Of a stretch of 37,203 nucleotides of DNA, positions 27,011 through 36,589 are shown piece by piece. The DNA lies in the NCBI GenBank assembly GCA_903902705.1, contig CAIUVX010000007.1, forward strand, positions 1-37,203. The letters run 5' to 3'. The stretch comes from an uncultured Methylococcales bacterium. GTDB taxonomy: Bacteria > Pseudomonadota > Gammaproteobacteria > Methylococcales > Methylomonadaceae. The first letter of the stretch is position 1. Each line of letters opens with the position of its first letter. Under the pieces are notes generated by a model. The model ran no database searches and had not been told where the DNA came from. It was given only the letters and a program-made list of their open reading frames with translations. The translations under genes and the position numbers were made by a program.

Positions 27011-27042
27011 TTGACCTAGAATGCTAAAAAAACGCTTATAAT
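27011..27042 (+). promoter_or_regulatory. Candidate promoter for ilvIHC
   Basis: A perfect TATAAT lies at 27037-27042, about 40 bases before the ilvI start, with TTGACC at 27011-27016. The 20-base spacer is longer than ideal, so only the -10 is persuasive. The rest of 26801-27081 is AT-rich; no leader peptide or attenuator terminator is obvious. Confidence 0.4.
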
Positions 27043-27081
27043 CTTGTGTTGAAATTTTTTTATATTTATTGAGGTATTAGC

Positions 27082-28821
27082 GTGGAGCTAAGTGGCGCAC
27101 AAATCCTACTTCAGAGTCTTGCAGATGAAGGGGTAGAGTATATTTTTGGCTATCCAGGTGGAGCAGTATTGCATATTTACGATGCAATTTTTCAGCAGGA
27201 AGCAGTGAAGCACATTTTGGTTCGGCATGAGCAGGGGGCAACCCATGCTGCCGATGGTTATGCACGAGCGACAGGTAAACCTGGGGTAGTGTTAGTCACC
27301 TCAGGACCTGGTGCAACCAATGCCGTCACAGGGATTGCAACTGCCTACATGGATTCGATTCCAATGGTGGTAATTTCGGGACAAGTCTCATCGCCTGTTA
27401 TCGGTAGTGATGCGTTTCAAGAAGTTGATATGGTTGGCATTACCCGTCCTTGTGTGAAGCATAATTTTTTGGTCAAAGATGTTACTAAACTGGCTGAGAC
27501 GATTAAAAAGGCTTTTTATGTGGCAACGACAGGACGACCAGGCCCTGTGGTGGTGGATATACCCAAAGATATTACCGCGCCCAATATTACCGTACCTTAC
27601 AAGTACCCTAAAAAAATCGCCTTGCGTTCCTATAATCCTGTCGTTAATGTGCCAAAAGAGCAGATTAAAGCAGCGGTTGAATTATTGCTGAACGCGAATA
27701 AACCAATGATTTATTCAGGCGGTGGTGTTGTTTTAGGTGAAGCTAGCGCGGAGTTAACTGAATTTACCCAACAACTCGGTTATCCGATTACCAATACCTT
27801 AATGGGTTTGGGGTCGTATCCTGCGACTGATAAACAATTCGTTGGTATGTTAGGAATGCACGGCACTTATGAAGCCAATATGGCAATGCACGAAAGTGAT
27901 GTCATTATTGCCATTGGCGCACGTTTTGATGACCGCGTCACAGGTAAGCTGGATGAATTTTGCCCTTATGCAAAAATTATTCACATAGATATTGATCCTG
28001 CGTCTATTTCAAAAACCATTAAAAAAATCGCCATTCCTATCGTCGGCGATGTAAAACCTGTATTAAAGCAATTATTGGAATGCTTAAAAGACAGCAAGAA
28101 AAAACCCAATAAAAAAGCTTTAGATGCGTGGTGGCAACAGATTAATGAATGGCGTTCAGTCAACAGTTTGGAATATGACCGTAACAGCGATTTGATTAAG
28201 CCACAATATGTGATTGAGCAACTGTATCAAGTCACTAAAGGCGATGCTTATATCACTTCTGATGTTGGTCAACATCAAATGTGGGCAGCGCAATATTATC
28301 ATTTTGATAAACCGCGCCGTTGGATTAACTCAGGTGGTTTAGGCACGATGGGCTTTGGTTTGCCTGCCGCGATTGGTGTTAAGTTAGCGTTTCCAGATGC
28401 GGATGTCGCGTGTGTGACGGGTGAAGCTAGTATTCAAATGTGCATACAAGAATTATCAACGGCGTTGCAATTTAAAACCCCTGTGAAGATTATCAATTTG
28501 AATAATCGTTACATGGGCATGGTCAGACAATGGCAGGAATTTTCTTATGAATGCCGCTACTCGCATTCGTATATGGATACTATTCCTGACTTCGTCAAAC
28601 TTGCCGAAGCCTACGGTCATGTTGGTATTCGTATCGACAAACCCGAACAAGTCAGACCTGCCTTAGAACAAGCATTTGCGATGAAAGATCGTACGGTATT
28701 TTTAGATATTATGACCGATAGAACTGAAAATGTTTACCCCATGATTGAAGCGGGTAAAGGGCATCATGATATGAAATTACGCGTTGCCCTAGGTACATCA
28801 ACCGATCGGGAGTTGGCATGA
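27082..28821 (+). CDS. ilvI: Acetolactate synthase large subunit
   Basis: A 579-residue ThDP enzyme with a GTG start after GAGG (27071-27074). The N-terminal ThDP domain has GYPGGAVLHIYDAI and the catalytic Glu in VRHEQGATHAADGYARATGK. FAD-region motifs include GMHGTYEANMAMHESDV and GARFDDRVTGK. The C-terminal ThDP/metal motif reads GEASIQM...NLNNRYMGMVRQWQ, in which the usual GDG is GEA. It condenses two pyruvates to acetolactate, or pyruvate and 2-oxobutyrate, in valine, leucine and isoleucine synthesis. Its stop overlaps ilvH by four bases. ilvB is an equally valid name for this subunit. Confidence 0.96.
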   Translation: MELSGAQILLQSLADEGVEYIFGYPGGAVLHIYDAIFQQEAVKHILVRHEQGATHAADGYARATGKPGVVLVTSGPGATNAVTGIATAYMDSIPMVVISGQVSSPVIGSDAFQEVDMVGITRPCVKHNFLVKDVTKLAETIKKAFYVATTGRPGPVVVDIPKDITAPNITVPYKYPKKIALRSYNPVVNVPKEQIKAAVELLLNANKPMIYSGGGVVLGEASAELTEFTQQLGYPITNTLMGLGSYPATDKQFVGMLGMHGTYEANMAMHESDVIIAIGARFDDRVTGKLDEFCPYAKIIHIDIDPASISKTIKKIAIPIVGDVKPVLKQLLECLKDSKKKPNKKALDAWWQQINEWRSVNSLEYDRNSDLIKPQYVIEQLYQVTKGDAYITSDVGQHQMWAAQYYHFDKPRRWINSGGLGTMGFGLPAAIGVKLAFPDADVACVTGEASIQMCIQELSTALQFKTPVKIINLNNRYMGMVRQWQEFSYECRYSHSYMDTIPDFVKLAEAYGHVGIRIDKPEQVRPALEQAFAMKDRTVFLDIMTDRTENVYPMIEAGKGHHDMKLRVALGTSTDRELA

Positions 28822-29312
28822 TGAGACATATTATTTCCATCCTGATTGAAAATGAATCAGGGGCATTATCACGGGTAGCAGGTTTATTTTCTGCACGCGG
28901 CTACAATATTGAATCATTGACGGTCGCGCCTACTGAAGACCCTAGTTTGTCACGCATGACCTTAGTAACACGCGGTAGCGAAGATATTATTGCGCAAATC
29001 ACCAAACAACTTAACAAGTTGATTGATGTGGTCAAGCTCATTGATTTAGCCGATAGTCCGCATATTGAACGTGAGCTGATGATGGTCAAAATTAAAACCA
29101 CTGAGCAAACGCGCAATGATATTCGCAGCGTGGTCGATATATTTCGCGGCAGAATTCTCGATGTCACACCTAGCTCTTATGTGGTAGAAATGACGGGGTC
29201 TTCCGAAAAACTCGATGCGTTCACTGCCGCTATCAACCACGATACTATTATCGAAGTCGTGCGTTCAGGTGCGACAGGTATTTCACGCGGTGAAAAAGGC
29301 TTACATTTATAA
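28818..29312 (+). CDS. ilvH: Acetolactate synthase regulatory small subunit
   Basis: A 164-residue protein overlapping ilvI by four bases. The N-terminal ACT domain reads ISILIENESGALSRVAGLFS and ARGYNIESLTVAPTED, the valine-binding site of IlvH. The C-terminal domain has ERELMMVKIKTTEQTRNDIR and ends GATGISRGEKGLHL. It activates the large subunit and confers feedback inhibition by valine. Full length is as expected. Confidence 0.96.
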   Translation: MMRHIISILIENESGALSRVAGLFSARGYNIESLTVAPTEDPSLSRMTLVTRGSEDIIAQITKQLNKLIDVVKLIDLADSPHIERELMMVKIKTTEQTRNDIRSVVDIFRGRILDVTPSSYVVEMTGSSEKLDAFTAAINHDTIIEVVRSGATGISRGEKGLHL

Positions 29313-30473
<1,161 letters not shown>

Positions 30474-30497
30474 GTTATCACTCGCGGTTTGGCAACC

Positions 30498-30528
30498 AAA
30501 AAAGCCTGTCTCATGACAGGCTTTTTTT
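30498..30528 (+). terminator. Rho-independent terminator after ilvC
   Basis: AAAAAGCCTGTC, loop TCAT, then GACAGGC and seven T. A perfect stem with a U-tract, 25 bases after the ilvC stop. Confidence 0.93.
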
Positions 30529-30705
30529 ATGGGTGATGGTGGCTATAATGATGCCATCGTGTGTCGAACAGTCGAACTACATTCACTCCTCGATGACAGT
30601 TTTACTGCCTCAGCTATGTCACCAGTCCAATGTACTGCGGCTACGGTTCTTGTACATTCCCCCATAAGCTATCCTAGAATAACGTGCAAAATTATTGGGC
30701 GTAGC
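30529..30705. other. Intergenic DNA, no gene recognised
   Basis: Between the ilvC terminator and the grpE promoter I see no credible gene. Short frames exist on both strands but match nothing I know, and the long minus-strand frame 30619-31206 is antisense to grpE. Confidence 0.5.
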
Positions 30706-30733
30706 CTTGAATACAAAATCACCACCCCCATTG
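30706..30733 (+). promoter_or_regulatory. Sigma-32 type heat-shock promoter for grpE-dnaK
   Basis: CTTGAAT at 30706-30712 and CCCCATTG at 30726-30733 are separated by 13 bases, close to the sigma-32 consensus (CTTGAAA, 11-15 bases, CCCCATxT). Transcription would start near 30740, about 65 bases before grpE. The position upstream of the chaperone pair supports it. Confidence 0.72.
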
Positions 30734-30805
30734 TAGGAACTTGATTGTAGGTTTGACTTAACGCAACCCAACCTGCGTGATTTTAAAAATAGAAAGGCAT
30801 AAAGC

Positions 30806-31375
30806 ATGAGTACAGAACCAGAAAACCTCGAAACACCGATTGAAGACATTATCACCGAAGAAGAACAGTCGCATACCGATGTGGGCGAGCATGAATATAC
30901 GGTTGATGAGCTGAAAAAAGAATTAGAAGAAGCGAAACAAGAAGCACAAGCTAACTGGGATAAAGCATTACGCACCCAAGCCGAAATGGAAAATCTCAAA
31001 CGCCGCACGCAAAAGGATTTAGAAGACGCGCATAAATTCGCTTTAACAGGCTTTGCGAAAGAACTATTGGTTGTTTTAGACAGCTTAGTTTTAGGCTTGC
31101 AAGCCGCAACAGGCGACAGCGACGAAGTTAAAAAATTCAGAGAAGGCAGTGAGCTCACGATTAAACAATTTGAGTCTGCTTTCAGCAAATACAACATCGT
31201 TACCATCGACCCGATGGGTTTACCGTTTAATGCTGAACACCATCAAGCGGTATTGATGCAGGTGGTTGAAGGCGCAGAGCCTAACACCGTGGTCAATGTA
31301 TTTTCCAAAGGTTACACGCTCAACGGTCGTTTATTACGTCCTGCGATGGTTGTGGTTGCAAAAGCCGCTGATTAA
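30806..31375 (+). CDS. grpE: Nucleotide exchange factor GrpE
   Basis: A 189-residue protein. An acidic N-terminus leads to a long coiled-coil (VDELKKELEEAKQEAQANWD, then KALRTQAEMENLKRRTQKDL). The head domain has FAKELLVVLDSLVLGL, EGSELTIKQFESAFSKY and the signature PFNAEHHQAVLMQ...GYTLNGRLLRPAMVVVAK. GrpE dimers release ADP from DnaK. It lies 68 bases before dnaK and the two share the heat-shock promoter. Confidence 0.97.
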   Translation: MSTEPENLETPIEDIITEEEQSHTDVGEHEYTVDELKKELEEAKQEAQANWDKALRTQAEMENLKRRTQKDLEDAHKFALTGFAKELLVVLDSLVLGLQAATGDSDEVKKFREGSELTIKQFESAFSKYNIVTIDPMGLPFNAEHHQAVLMQVVEGAEPNTVVNVFSKGYTLNGRLLRPAMVVVAKAAD

Positions 31376-31443
31376 CCCTTGAACAACAAAAAATAGCCCC
31401 CACATAAGCAACAACTTTTACACATTCAATAGGAATAACAATA

Positions 31444-33366
31444 ATGGCTAAAATAATTGGCATAGATTTAGGAACGACTAACTCCTGCGTGGCAGTCTTA
31501 GAAAACGGCGTAGCAAAAGTCATCGAAAACAGCGAAGGAGCGCGTACTACGCCTTCTATTATCGCCTTTAGTAGTGATGACGAAGTGTTAGTTGGGCAAT
31601 CAGCAAAACGTCAAGCGGTCACCAACCCAAAAAACACGCTATTCGCCATCAAACGTTTAATCGGTCGCCGCTTTAAAGATGATGTCGTCCAAAAAGACAT
31701 CAAAATGGTGCCTTACTCTATCGTTGAAGCCGAAAATGGTGATGCGTGGGTTGAATGTCACGGCAGGAAAATGGCATCGCCAGAAATTTCTGCTCGCGTG
31801 TTGATGAAACTGAAAAAAGATGCAGAAGCCTATTTAGGCGAAACCGTCACAGAAGCGGTTATCACCGTGCCTGCGTATTTTAACGATTCACAACGTCAAG
31901 CCACCAAAGACGCGGGTCGTATTGCAGGCTTAGACGTTAAACGTATTATTAATGAGCCGACTGCCGCTGCGTTAGCATTTGGTATGGATAAACCTAAAGG
32001 CGACACCAAAATCGCAGTGTATGATTTAGGTGGTGGTACATTCGACGTGTCGATTATTGAAATTGCTGAAATCGACGGCGAACATCAATTTGAAGTATTA
32101 GCCACTAACGGCGACACTTTCTTAGGTGGTGAAGATTTCGATTCACGCGTCATTGAATATTTGGCGGCTGAATTTAAAAAAGACACAGGCGTGGATGTAC
32201 ATAACGATCCACTGGCTTTACAACGTCTAAAAGAAGCGGCTGAAAAAGCGAAGATTGAATTATCATCTAGCCAACAAACCGATGTGAACTTACCGTACAT
32301 CACCGCTGATGCCTCAGGCCCGAAACATTTAAACGTTAAATTAACCCGCGCTAAATTAGAATCTTTAGTGGATGAATTAATTTTACGCACAAAAGCACCG
32401 TGCGAAATGGCGTTAAAAGATGCGGGCGTTTCAATCTCTGAAATTGACCACATCATTTTGGTAGGCGGTCAAACGCGTATGCCGAAAGTACAAGAAATGG
32501 TGCAAAGCATTTTTGGCAAAGAACCCCGCAAAGATGTTAACCCAGATGAAGCAGTTGCCTTAGGCGCGGCGATTCAAGCGGGCGTGTTGTCAGGTGATGT
32601 CAAAGACGTGCTGTTATTAGACGTTATTCCACTGTCATTGGGCATTGAAACCATGGGCGGCGTGATGACCAAGTTGATTGAGAAAAACACCACCATTCCA
32701 ACTAATGCGCATCAAGTGTTCTCAACCGCAGACGACAACCAAACAGCGGTAACGATTCACGTTTTACAAGGTGAGCGCGAAAAAGCGGCGGCAAATAAAT
32801 CACTGGGGCGTTTTGACTTAGCGGACATTCCACCTGCCTCACGCGGCATTCCACAAATTGAAGTATCGTTTGACATTGATGCCAACGGTATTTTAAACGT
32901 GTCTGCAAAAGACAAAGCCACAGGCAAAAAACAATCTATCATCATCAAAGCCTCCAGCGGTTTATCAGATGATGAAGTGGAACGCATGATTAAAGATGCT
33001 GAAGCCCACGCGGAAGAAGATAAAAAATTAGTTGAATTAGTCCACGCGCGTAACCACGCCGACGGCATGATACACGCCACTGAAAAATCGCTGAAAGAAT
33101 TAGGCGATCAAGTCGGCGAAGAAGAAAAAACCAGTATTCAACACGCAATTGACGCACTGAAAGAAGCTGTTAAAGGCGACGATAAAGAACTGATTGAAGC
33201 CAAAACCAACGACTTAACTGAACTGTCAGGCAAACTGGCTGAACGTGTCTATGCACAAAAAACAGGCGAAGAAGGTGGTGAAGCACATACTCATGCAGGT
33301 GGTTCTAGCCACGCGCCAGAAGATGATGGCGTGATTGATGCGGATTTTGAAGAAGTGAAGAAATAA
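31444..33366 (+). CDS. dnaK: Chaperone DnaK (Hsp70)
   Basis: A 640-residue protein of normal length. The ATPase domain opens [19 protein letters not shown] and has the phosphate loop [15 protein letters not shown] and [11 protein letters not shown]. The linker is [19 protein letters not shown], followed by the substrate domain and a helical lid. The tail is [12 protein letters not shown] with a His-rich insert ([16 protein letters not shown]). DnaK binds unfolded segments with DnaJ and GrpE. No dnaJ follows: the next gene is on the opposite strand, so dnaJ must be elsewhere. Confidence 0.98.
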   Translation: MAKIIGIDLGTTNSCVAVLENGVAKVIENSEGARTTPSIIAFSSDDEVLVGQSAKRQAVTNPKNTLFAIKRLIGRRFKDDVVQKDIKMVPYSIVEAENGDAWVECHGRKMASPEISARVLMKLKKDAEAYLGETVTEAVITVPAYFNDSQRQATKDAGRIAGLDVKRIINEPTAAALAFGMDKPKGDTKIAVYDLGGGTFDVSIIEIAEIDGEHQFEVLATNGDTFLGGEDFDSRVIEYLAAEFKKDTGVDVHNDPLALQRLKEAAEKAKIELSSSQQTDVNLPYITADASGPKHLNVKLTRAKLESLVDELILRTKAPCEMALKDAGVSISEIDHIILVGGQTRMPKVQEMVQSIFGKEPRKDVNPDEAVALGAAIQAGVLSGDVKDVLLLDVIPLSLGIETMGGVMTKLIEKNTTIPTNAHQVFSTADDNQTAVTIHVLQGEREKAAANKSLGRFDLADIPPASRGIPQIEVSFDIDANGILNVSAKDKATGKKQSIIIKASSGLSDDEVERMIKDAEAHAEEDKKLVELVHARNHADGMIHATEKSLKELGDQVGEEEKTSIQHAIDALKEAVKGDDKELIEAKTNDLTELSGKLAERVYAQKTGEEGGEAHTHAGGSSHAPEDDGVIDADFEEVKK

Positions 33367-33374
33367 TAGAGATT

Positions 33375-33459
33375 GTAGGGTGGGTAAACAGCTTTATCGT
33401 TTGCCCACGCTGAATTGGTATAATCGGTGGGCAAGCAAAAAGACGCTTGCCCACCCTAC
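33375..33459. repeat. Double-hairpin palindromic element after dnaK
   Basis: Outer arms GTAGGGTGGGTAAAC (33375-33389) and GCTTGCCCACCCTAC (33445-33459) match in inverse at 13 of 15. Each outer arm also pairs with an inner copy: GTTTGCCCAC follows the first, and GTGGGCAAGC precedes the last with a perfect 10-bp stem. It separates the convergent dnaK and 33465-34277 genes and may end transcripts from both. Confidence 0.82.
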
Positions 33460-33464
33460 AGGAC

Positions 33465-34277
33465 TTACTCCATGTAATACAAGGTTTTTTCCATTTTATC
33501 CAATGCTCGTTCGGCTCGATTATAAGCTTTCCATAACGCATCCATATCATGAGGGACGACAGTTGCTAACTCACCTAATTCTATCGCCGCTTTAATCAAA
33601 CTAAATACAGAACTATTCAACGCGGGTTGTCCTTGTCCGCCACGCAAACCTTGGGCAATTTTACTTAACGCCTGCATTTCACCCTGCCAACTTTTTATCA
33701 TTTTTGGCTCGATGGGTTTATTTATTTGCGTGGACAACGATTCAATAATCGCATCATTGTCTTTAGCTATCAGATAAGTATCTTTTAATTCACCGCTAAA
33801 ATTGCTGCCAAAATACACTGGATAATGTAATAACAAACCATCAAAAATGATTTTATTGGCAAATGGCAATAACACCGCATCTGTCATGTGCGGTAACTGA
33901 CTTTTAGAAATGATGTCTCTTAATGGCTGAGTAATACCAGAAACTGCATAAACTTTATTTTTAGAGCCTATAAAAATACTATGTTTTTTAAGATGCCGTT
34001 CAATATAAAAATTATCCTTAACAAAATTTTTCCAAGCTAATACCTGCGCCAATTCCTCAGCAGAAAATTGTTGTGGATTATCGTTGACATACCCATCAAT
34101 TAAGCCAATATTTTCATACAGCGCGTTTCTGACTAACAGCTTCTGCTCCATATCCAAGGCAATATAATCGTCTATCGAGTTAATCGCTGGAATGAGAGTA
34201 AGTTTTTTATTGACATAATATTGCAACGACCACATCAACTGATAAAACAGTTTGCACTCTTGTTCGGTAAGTACCAT
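33465..34277 (-). CDS. Conserved protein of unknown function
   Basis: A 270-residue soluble protein with GAGGT before its ATG. No signal peptide or membrane helix. Notable segments: EQECKLFYQLMWSLQYYVNK near the start, KLLVRNALYENIGLIDGYVN, FYIERHLKKHSIFIG, KVYAVSGITQPLRDI and VLLPFANKIIFDGLLLHYPV. The C-terminal 60 residues are helical (ALWKAYNRAERALDKMEKTL). Segments such as VLLPFANKIIFDGLL look like a folded, constrained domain rather than random translation. I recall similar hypothetical proteins but know no function. It is convergent with dnaK. Confidence 0.75.
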   Translation of the reverse strand: MVLTEQECKLFYQLMWSLQYYVNKKLTLIPAINSIDDYIALDMEQKLLVRNALYENIGLIDGYVNDNPQQFSAEELAQVLAWKNFVKDNFYIERHLKKHSIFIGSKNKVYAVSGITQPLRDIISKSQLPHMTDAVLLPFANKIIFDGLLLHYPVYFGSNFSGELKDTYLIAKDNDAIIESLSTQINKPIEPKMIKSWQGEMQALSKIAQGLRGGQGQPALNSSVFSLIKAAIELGELATVVPHDMDALWKAYNRAERALDKMEKTLYYME

Positions 34278-34393
34278 GTTGACCTCAATTAAATAATAGA
34301 TTTATAAAATAGTTGCGTCTTCACCCGCCGACCTCCTGATAATTAGTCGAGAATTTTCTACTTTTTGGCGTTCAGAATCAAGATATAAGTCTT

Positions 34394-34444
34394 GTAGGGT
34401 ATAGTGCATACTGTTAAATCAAAGGTACGCACAGCTTACCCTAC
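34394..34444. repeat. Palindromic element with GTAGGGTA ends
   Basis: GTAGGGTA and, further in, GTGCATAC are mirrored by GTACGCAC and TACCCTAC, giving a 51-base imperfect hairpin. It shares its GTAGGG ends with the element at 33375 and lies in the gene-free region 34278-34769. Apart from this and an AT-rich stretch with the palindrome TAAATTAGAAAATTCTAATT (from 34625), that region holds nothing I recognise. Confidence 0.65.
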
Positions 34445-34769
34445 TGGGCTGGGATATTCGGAATGTTACGTTACCCTCGCATTCCGCAAAGCTCTATGAC
34501 TCGCTTTGGCGGTATTAATTGGCTACCCTAAAAATGACGCAAAATACGCGCAATTGCTGCGCTTATCTCTGCTCTAAAACATCAAAATATTGCGTAATTT
34601 TGAGAAATTATTGATTTTTTATTCTAAATTAGAAAATTCTAATTTACTGATTTTTATTGCATAATTTTTTAATTCTTAAAGTTATTTTTAACAAAAAGCT
34701 AATAAAATTAATTGCTTATAACATAAAATTCAATAAGCTGTTTTTATGATTCCCTAGTTTTTTCCTCCG

Positions 34770-34798
34770 TTGATATTTAGTTTATCTGGTGATTCAAT
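34770..34798 (+). promoter_or_regulatory. Candidate promoter of the riboswitch transcript
   Basis: TTGATA (34770-34775), 17 bases, then TTCAAT (34793-34798). The predicted start, near 34804, coincides with the first paired base of the aptamer. The -10 is weak, so this is a suggestion supported mainly by position. Confidence 0.4.
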
Positions 34799-34803
34799 AT
34801 AGT

Positions 34804-34906
34804 CGAAGCAAAGATATACAAGACTAAACCTATCGTAAGGTAGGGACAGAAAGTTACGGATTCTCATGAAAATACCAAAGGAAAGCCGAACTGCCGAATG
34901 ACTTCG
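34804..34906 (+). promoter_or_regulatory. Cyclic-di-GMP-I (GEMM) riboswitch aptamer
   Basis: The core reads AAACC, then stem CCTATC with loop GTAA (a GNRA tetraloop) and GGTAGG, then GACAGAAAGTTACGG. This parallels the GEMM pattern of AAACC, GNRA-capped hairpin, GGGACGCAAAGCC. A second arm ends AAAGCCGAACTGCCGAATGA, fitting the conserved 3' side (AGCCxGxxTxCCGA). The terminal helix can be CGAAG (34804-34808) with CTTCG (34902-34906). Class I aptamers bind c-di-GMP between the two helices. Several core bases differ from consensus, so binding needs proof. It precedes a secreted protein gene, a typical target. Confidence 0.72.
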
Positions 34907-34937
34907 TTAAAGTCAGATAGGTAGGGTCGGCTTTTTT
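34882..34937 (+). terminator. Intrinsic terminator overlapping the riboswitch
   Basis: AAAGCCGA (34882-34889) pairs with TCGGCTTT (34927-34934), and ACTGCC with GGTAGG. An inner hairpin TGACTT-CGTTA-AAGTCA extends the stem, and the 3' side ends in six T. The 5' arm is the conserved 3' part of the aptamer and the inner hairpin uses the closing-helix strand, so aptamer and terminator exclude each other. Ligand binding should therefore permit read-through (an ON switch). Confidence 0.75.
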
Positions 34938-34944
34938 ATTGGCT

Positions 34945-35079
34945 ATGAATACCATCCAACAATTAAATCTAATTCAAGTTTACCCTCCTATTGATTTTAA
35001 AGCGCGTGAGTGCTTGTTCAGAATTCCCCTTGAATACCAAGCTATTCAGCAAAAAGGAGAATATGAAGCAAGCTATTAA
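34945..35079 (+). CDS. Possible small protein (44 residues)
   Basis: An ORF directly after the terminator opens MNTIQQLNLIQVYPPIDFKA and ends EYQAIQQKGEYEASY. There is no good ribosome site before its ATG and I recognise no family. It may be fortuitous, but it fills most of the leader between terminator and structural gene. Confidence 0.25.
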   Translation: MNTIQQLNLIQVYPPIDFKARECLFRIPLEYQAIQQKGEYEASY

Positions 35080-35140
35080 ATCGCTGGTTTTTAACATGAA
35101 AAGCAAAAAACTTTTTGAAAAACTAGGAGAAGTGTCATGA
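35063..35140 (+). CDS. Possible 25-residue leader peptide coupled to the next gene
   Basis: AAAAGGAGA lies just before ATG 35063. The frame encodes a basic peptide (MKQAIKSLVFNMKSKKLFEK then LGEVS) and its stop TGA overlaps the next gene's start as ATGA at 35137-35140. The strong ribosome site and the overlap suggest translational coupling. AGGAG at 35125-35129 could also serve the downstream gene alone. Confidence 0.4.
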   Translation: MKQAIKSLVFNMKSKKLFEKLGEVS

Positions 35141-36561
35141 AAACGATTACAAAATATGGGCGACCACTCGCGGTTGCCATCACGATTGCACTGATGATAG
35201 GGACGGTAGGTGTCACGTCAGCCGCTGCCCCTAGCGGTGCGATTTTTACAACCGACATCACGGGTACACAGGTAAATGTTAATATTTACGATGCAAAAAC
35301 GGATGTTTATCTTAATGGTGGTCCACAAAACAAGAATAGTGCAGGGCTATCTCCCGATGGAGTTTATTATTTTCAGGTGACAGAGCCTAGTGGTGGCGTT
35401 CTGTTATCCACAGATCCTGCTGCGTGCCGACAATTGAGAGTAACTGGTGGCGTTGTGGTTGGGGCAGTGGATGGAACATATCAAGATGCGGCAAATCAAA
35501 CGGTATCCTGTTCCCATCCGAACGGAAATTATAATCCTGCTAATTTGTCTACGTCTGTTCAATTGATGCCCTTTACTGACACTAGTAATAATGGGGGCGA
35601 ATACAAGGCATGGTTGATTGCGCAAACTGCTAGCACAACAATTGATCCAAACAATCCAGCAGTGCTTGTATTCAATAACGATGATTCCAAAACTGATAAC
35701 TTCAAAGTTAAGGTATCACTACCACCACCCGTTGGCTCAAACATATCGGGTGTTAAATTCTACGATGCCAACGTAAATGGTATTCAGGATACTAACGAAC
35801 TAGGAATACCCTTTTGGAAGATTGCCCTCTTTGGTGATGAATTATCTAATACAACTACCGTTTCTACTAACGAGGCGGGTGTTTACCTATTCAGAAATCT
35901 TGTTGCTGGAATCTATGGTGTATGCGAGGTTATGCCTTCGGCTTCACCCCGCTGGATACCTACAACAGCAACTAGTTTCGTAGATATTAATGTTCCACCT
36001 GATGCGGTAAAAGACTTCGGTAATGTTTGTCTCGGCACGGGTGGTGGGTTGACGCTTGGCTTTTGGTCTAATAACAATGGTCAGAAATTGTTTGGTGCTG
36101 ATGATTTAGCACTAATGGTCAGCTTAAACCTGCGTAATGCTAATGGAGCTGGATTCGATCCATCGAGCTATGCCGCTTTCCGTACTTGGCTGTTAGGGGC
36201 TAAAGCAACTAACATGGCATATATGCTCTCAGCGCAGTTATCAGCGATGAAACTCAATGTCTTGAACGGGAAGGTCAATGGAGGTTCTATGATCTTTGCG
36301 GGTAAAGCACCTGTAGGCTGTGCCGTTACTGAACTTAGTGATACTGGATTCATCAGTATTAACGACTTGATGAGTGCGGCTAATTTGGATTTGGCATCCA
36401 ACGCAAACACCATTGCAAGTCCAAGCACGGCAGATGCGCGGAATTGCCAAGAGTTTATGAAAAATGCTTTAGATGAAGCTAACAACAACCGTAACTTCGT
36501 TCAACCAACGGCGTGTGCGGTCAATTACAGCGGCACCGAACCTTCCTGCGCTACTCCATAA
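35137..36561 (+). CDS. Secreted SdrD/Cna-B-like domain protein under a c-di-GMP riboswitch
   Basis: A 474-residue protein. Signal peptide: MKTITKYGRPLAVAITIALM, ending near TSAAA. An N-terminal beta-rich region (about 30-195) contains VNVNIYDAKTDVYLNGGP and VYYFQVTEPSGG. A Cna-B/SdrD-type domain (about 205-300) opens ISGVKFYDANVNGIQDTNE and has TNEAGVYLFRNLVAGIYGV. The C-terminal domain starts GGGLTLGFWSNNNGQKLFGA and includes FRTWLLGAKATNMAYMLSAQ, with several Cys. There is no sortase motif, PEP-CTERM or transmembrane anchor, so it is probably released or bound non-covalently. Function is unknown; a matrix or adhesion role is inferred from the domain and the riboswitch. Confidence 0.85.
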   Translation: MKTITKYGRPLAVAITIALMIGTVGVTSAAAPSGAIFTTDITGTQVNVNIYDAKTDVYLNGGPQNKNSAGLSPDGVYYFQVTEPSGGVLLSTDPAACRQLRVTGGVVVGAVDGTYQDAANQTVSCSHPNGNYNPANLSTSVQLMPFTDTSNNGGEYKAWLIAQTASTTIDPNNPAVLVFNNDDSKTDNFKVKVSLPPPVGSNISGVKFYDANVNGIQDTNELGIPFWKIALFGDELSNTTTVSTNEAGVYLFRNLVAGIYGVCEVMPSASPRWIPTTATSFVDINVPPDAVKDFGNVCLGTGGGLTLGFWSNNNGQKLFGADDLALMVSLNLRNANGAGFDPSSYAAFRTWLLGAKATNMAYMLSAQLSAMKLNVLNGKVNGGSMIFAGKAPVGCAVTELSDTGFISINDLMSAANLDLASNANTIASPSTADARNCQEFMKNALDEANNNRNFVQPTACAVNYSGTEPSCATP

Positions 36562-36589
36562 GTTAACGGAACATCGTAACGCATAGCGC

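Noticed and set aside
30619-31206. 195-codon minus-strand frame
   Set aside because: It is antisense to grpE and runs into the sigma-32 promoter region; its Ser/Cys-rich translation resembles no protein.
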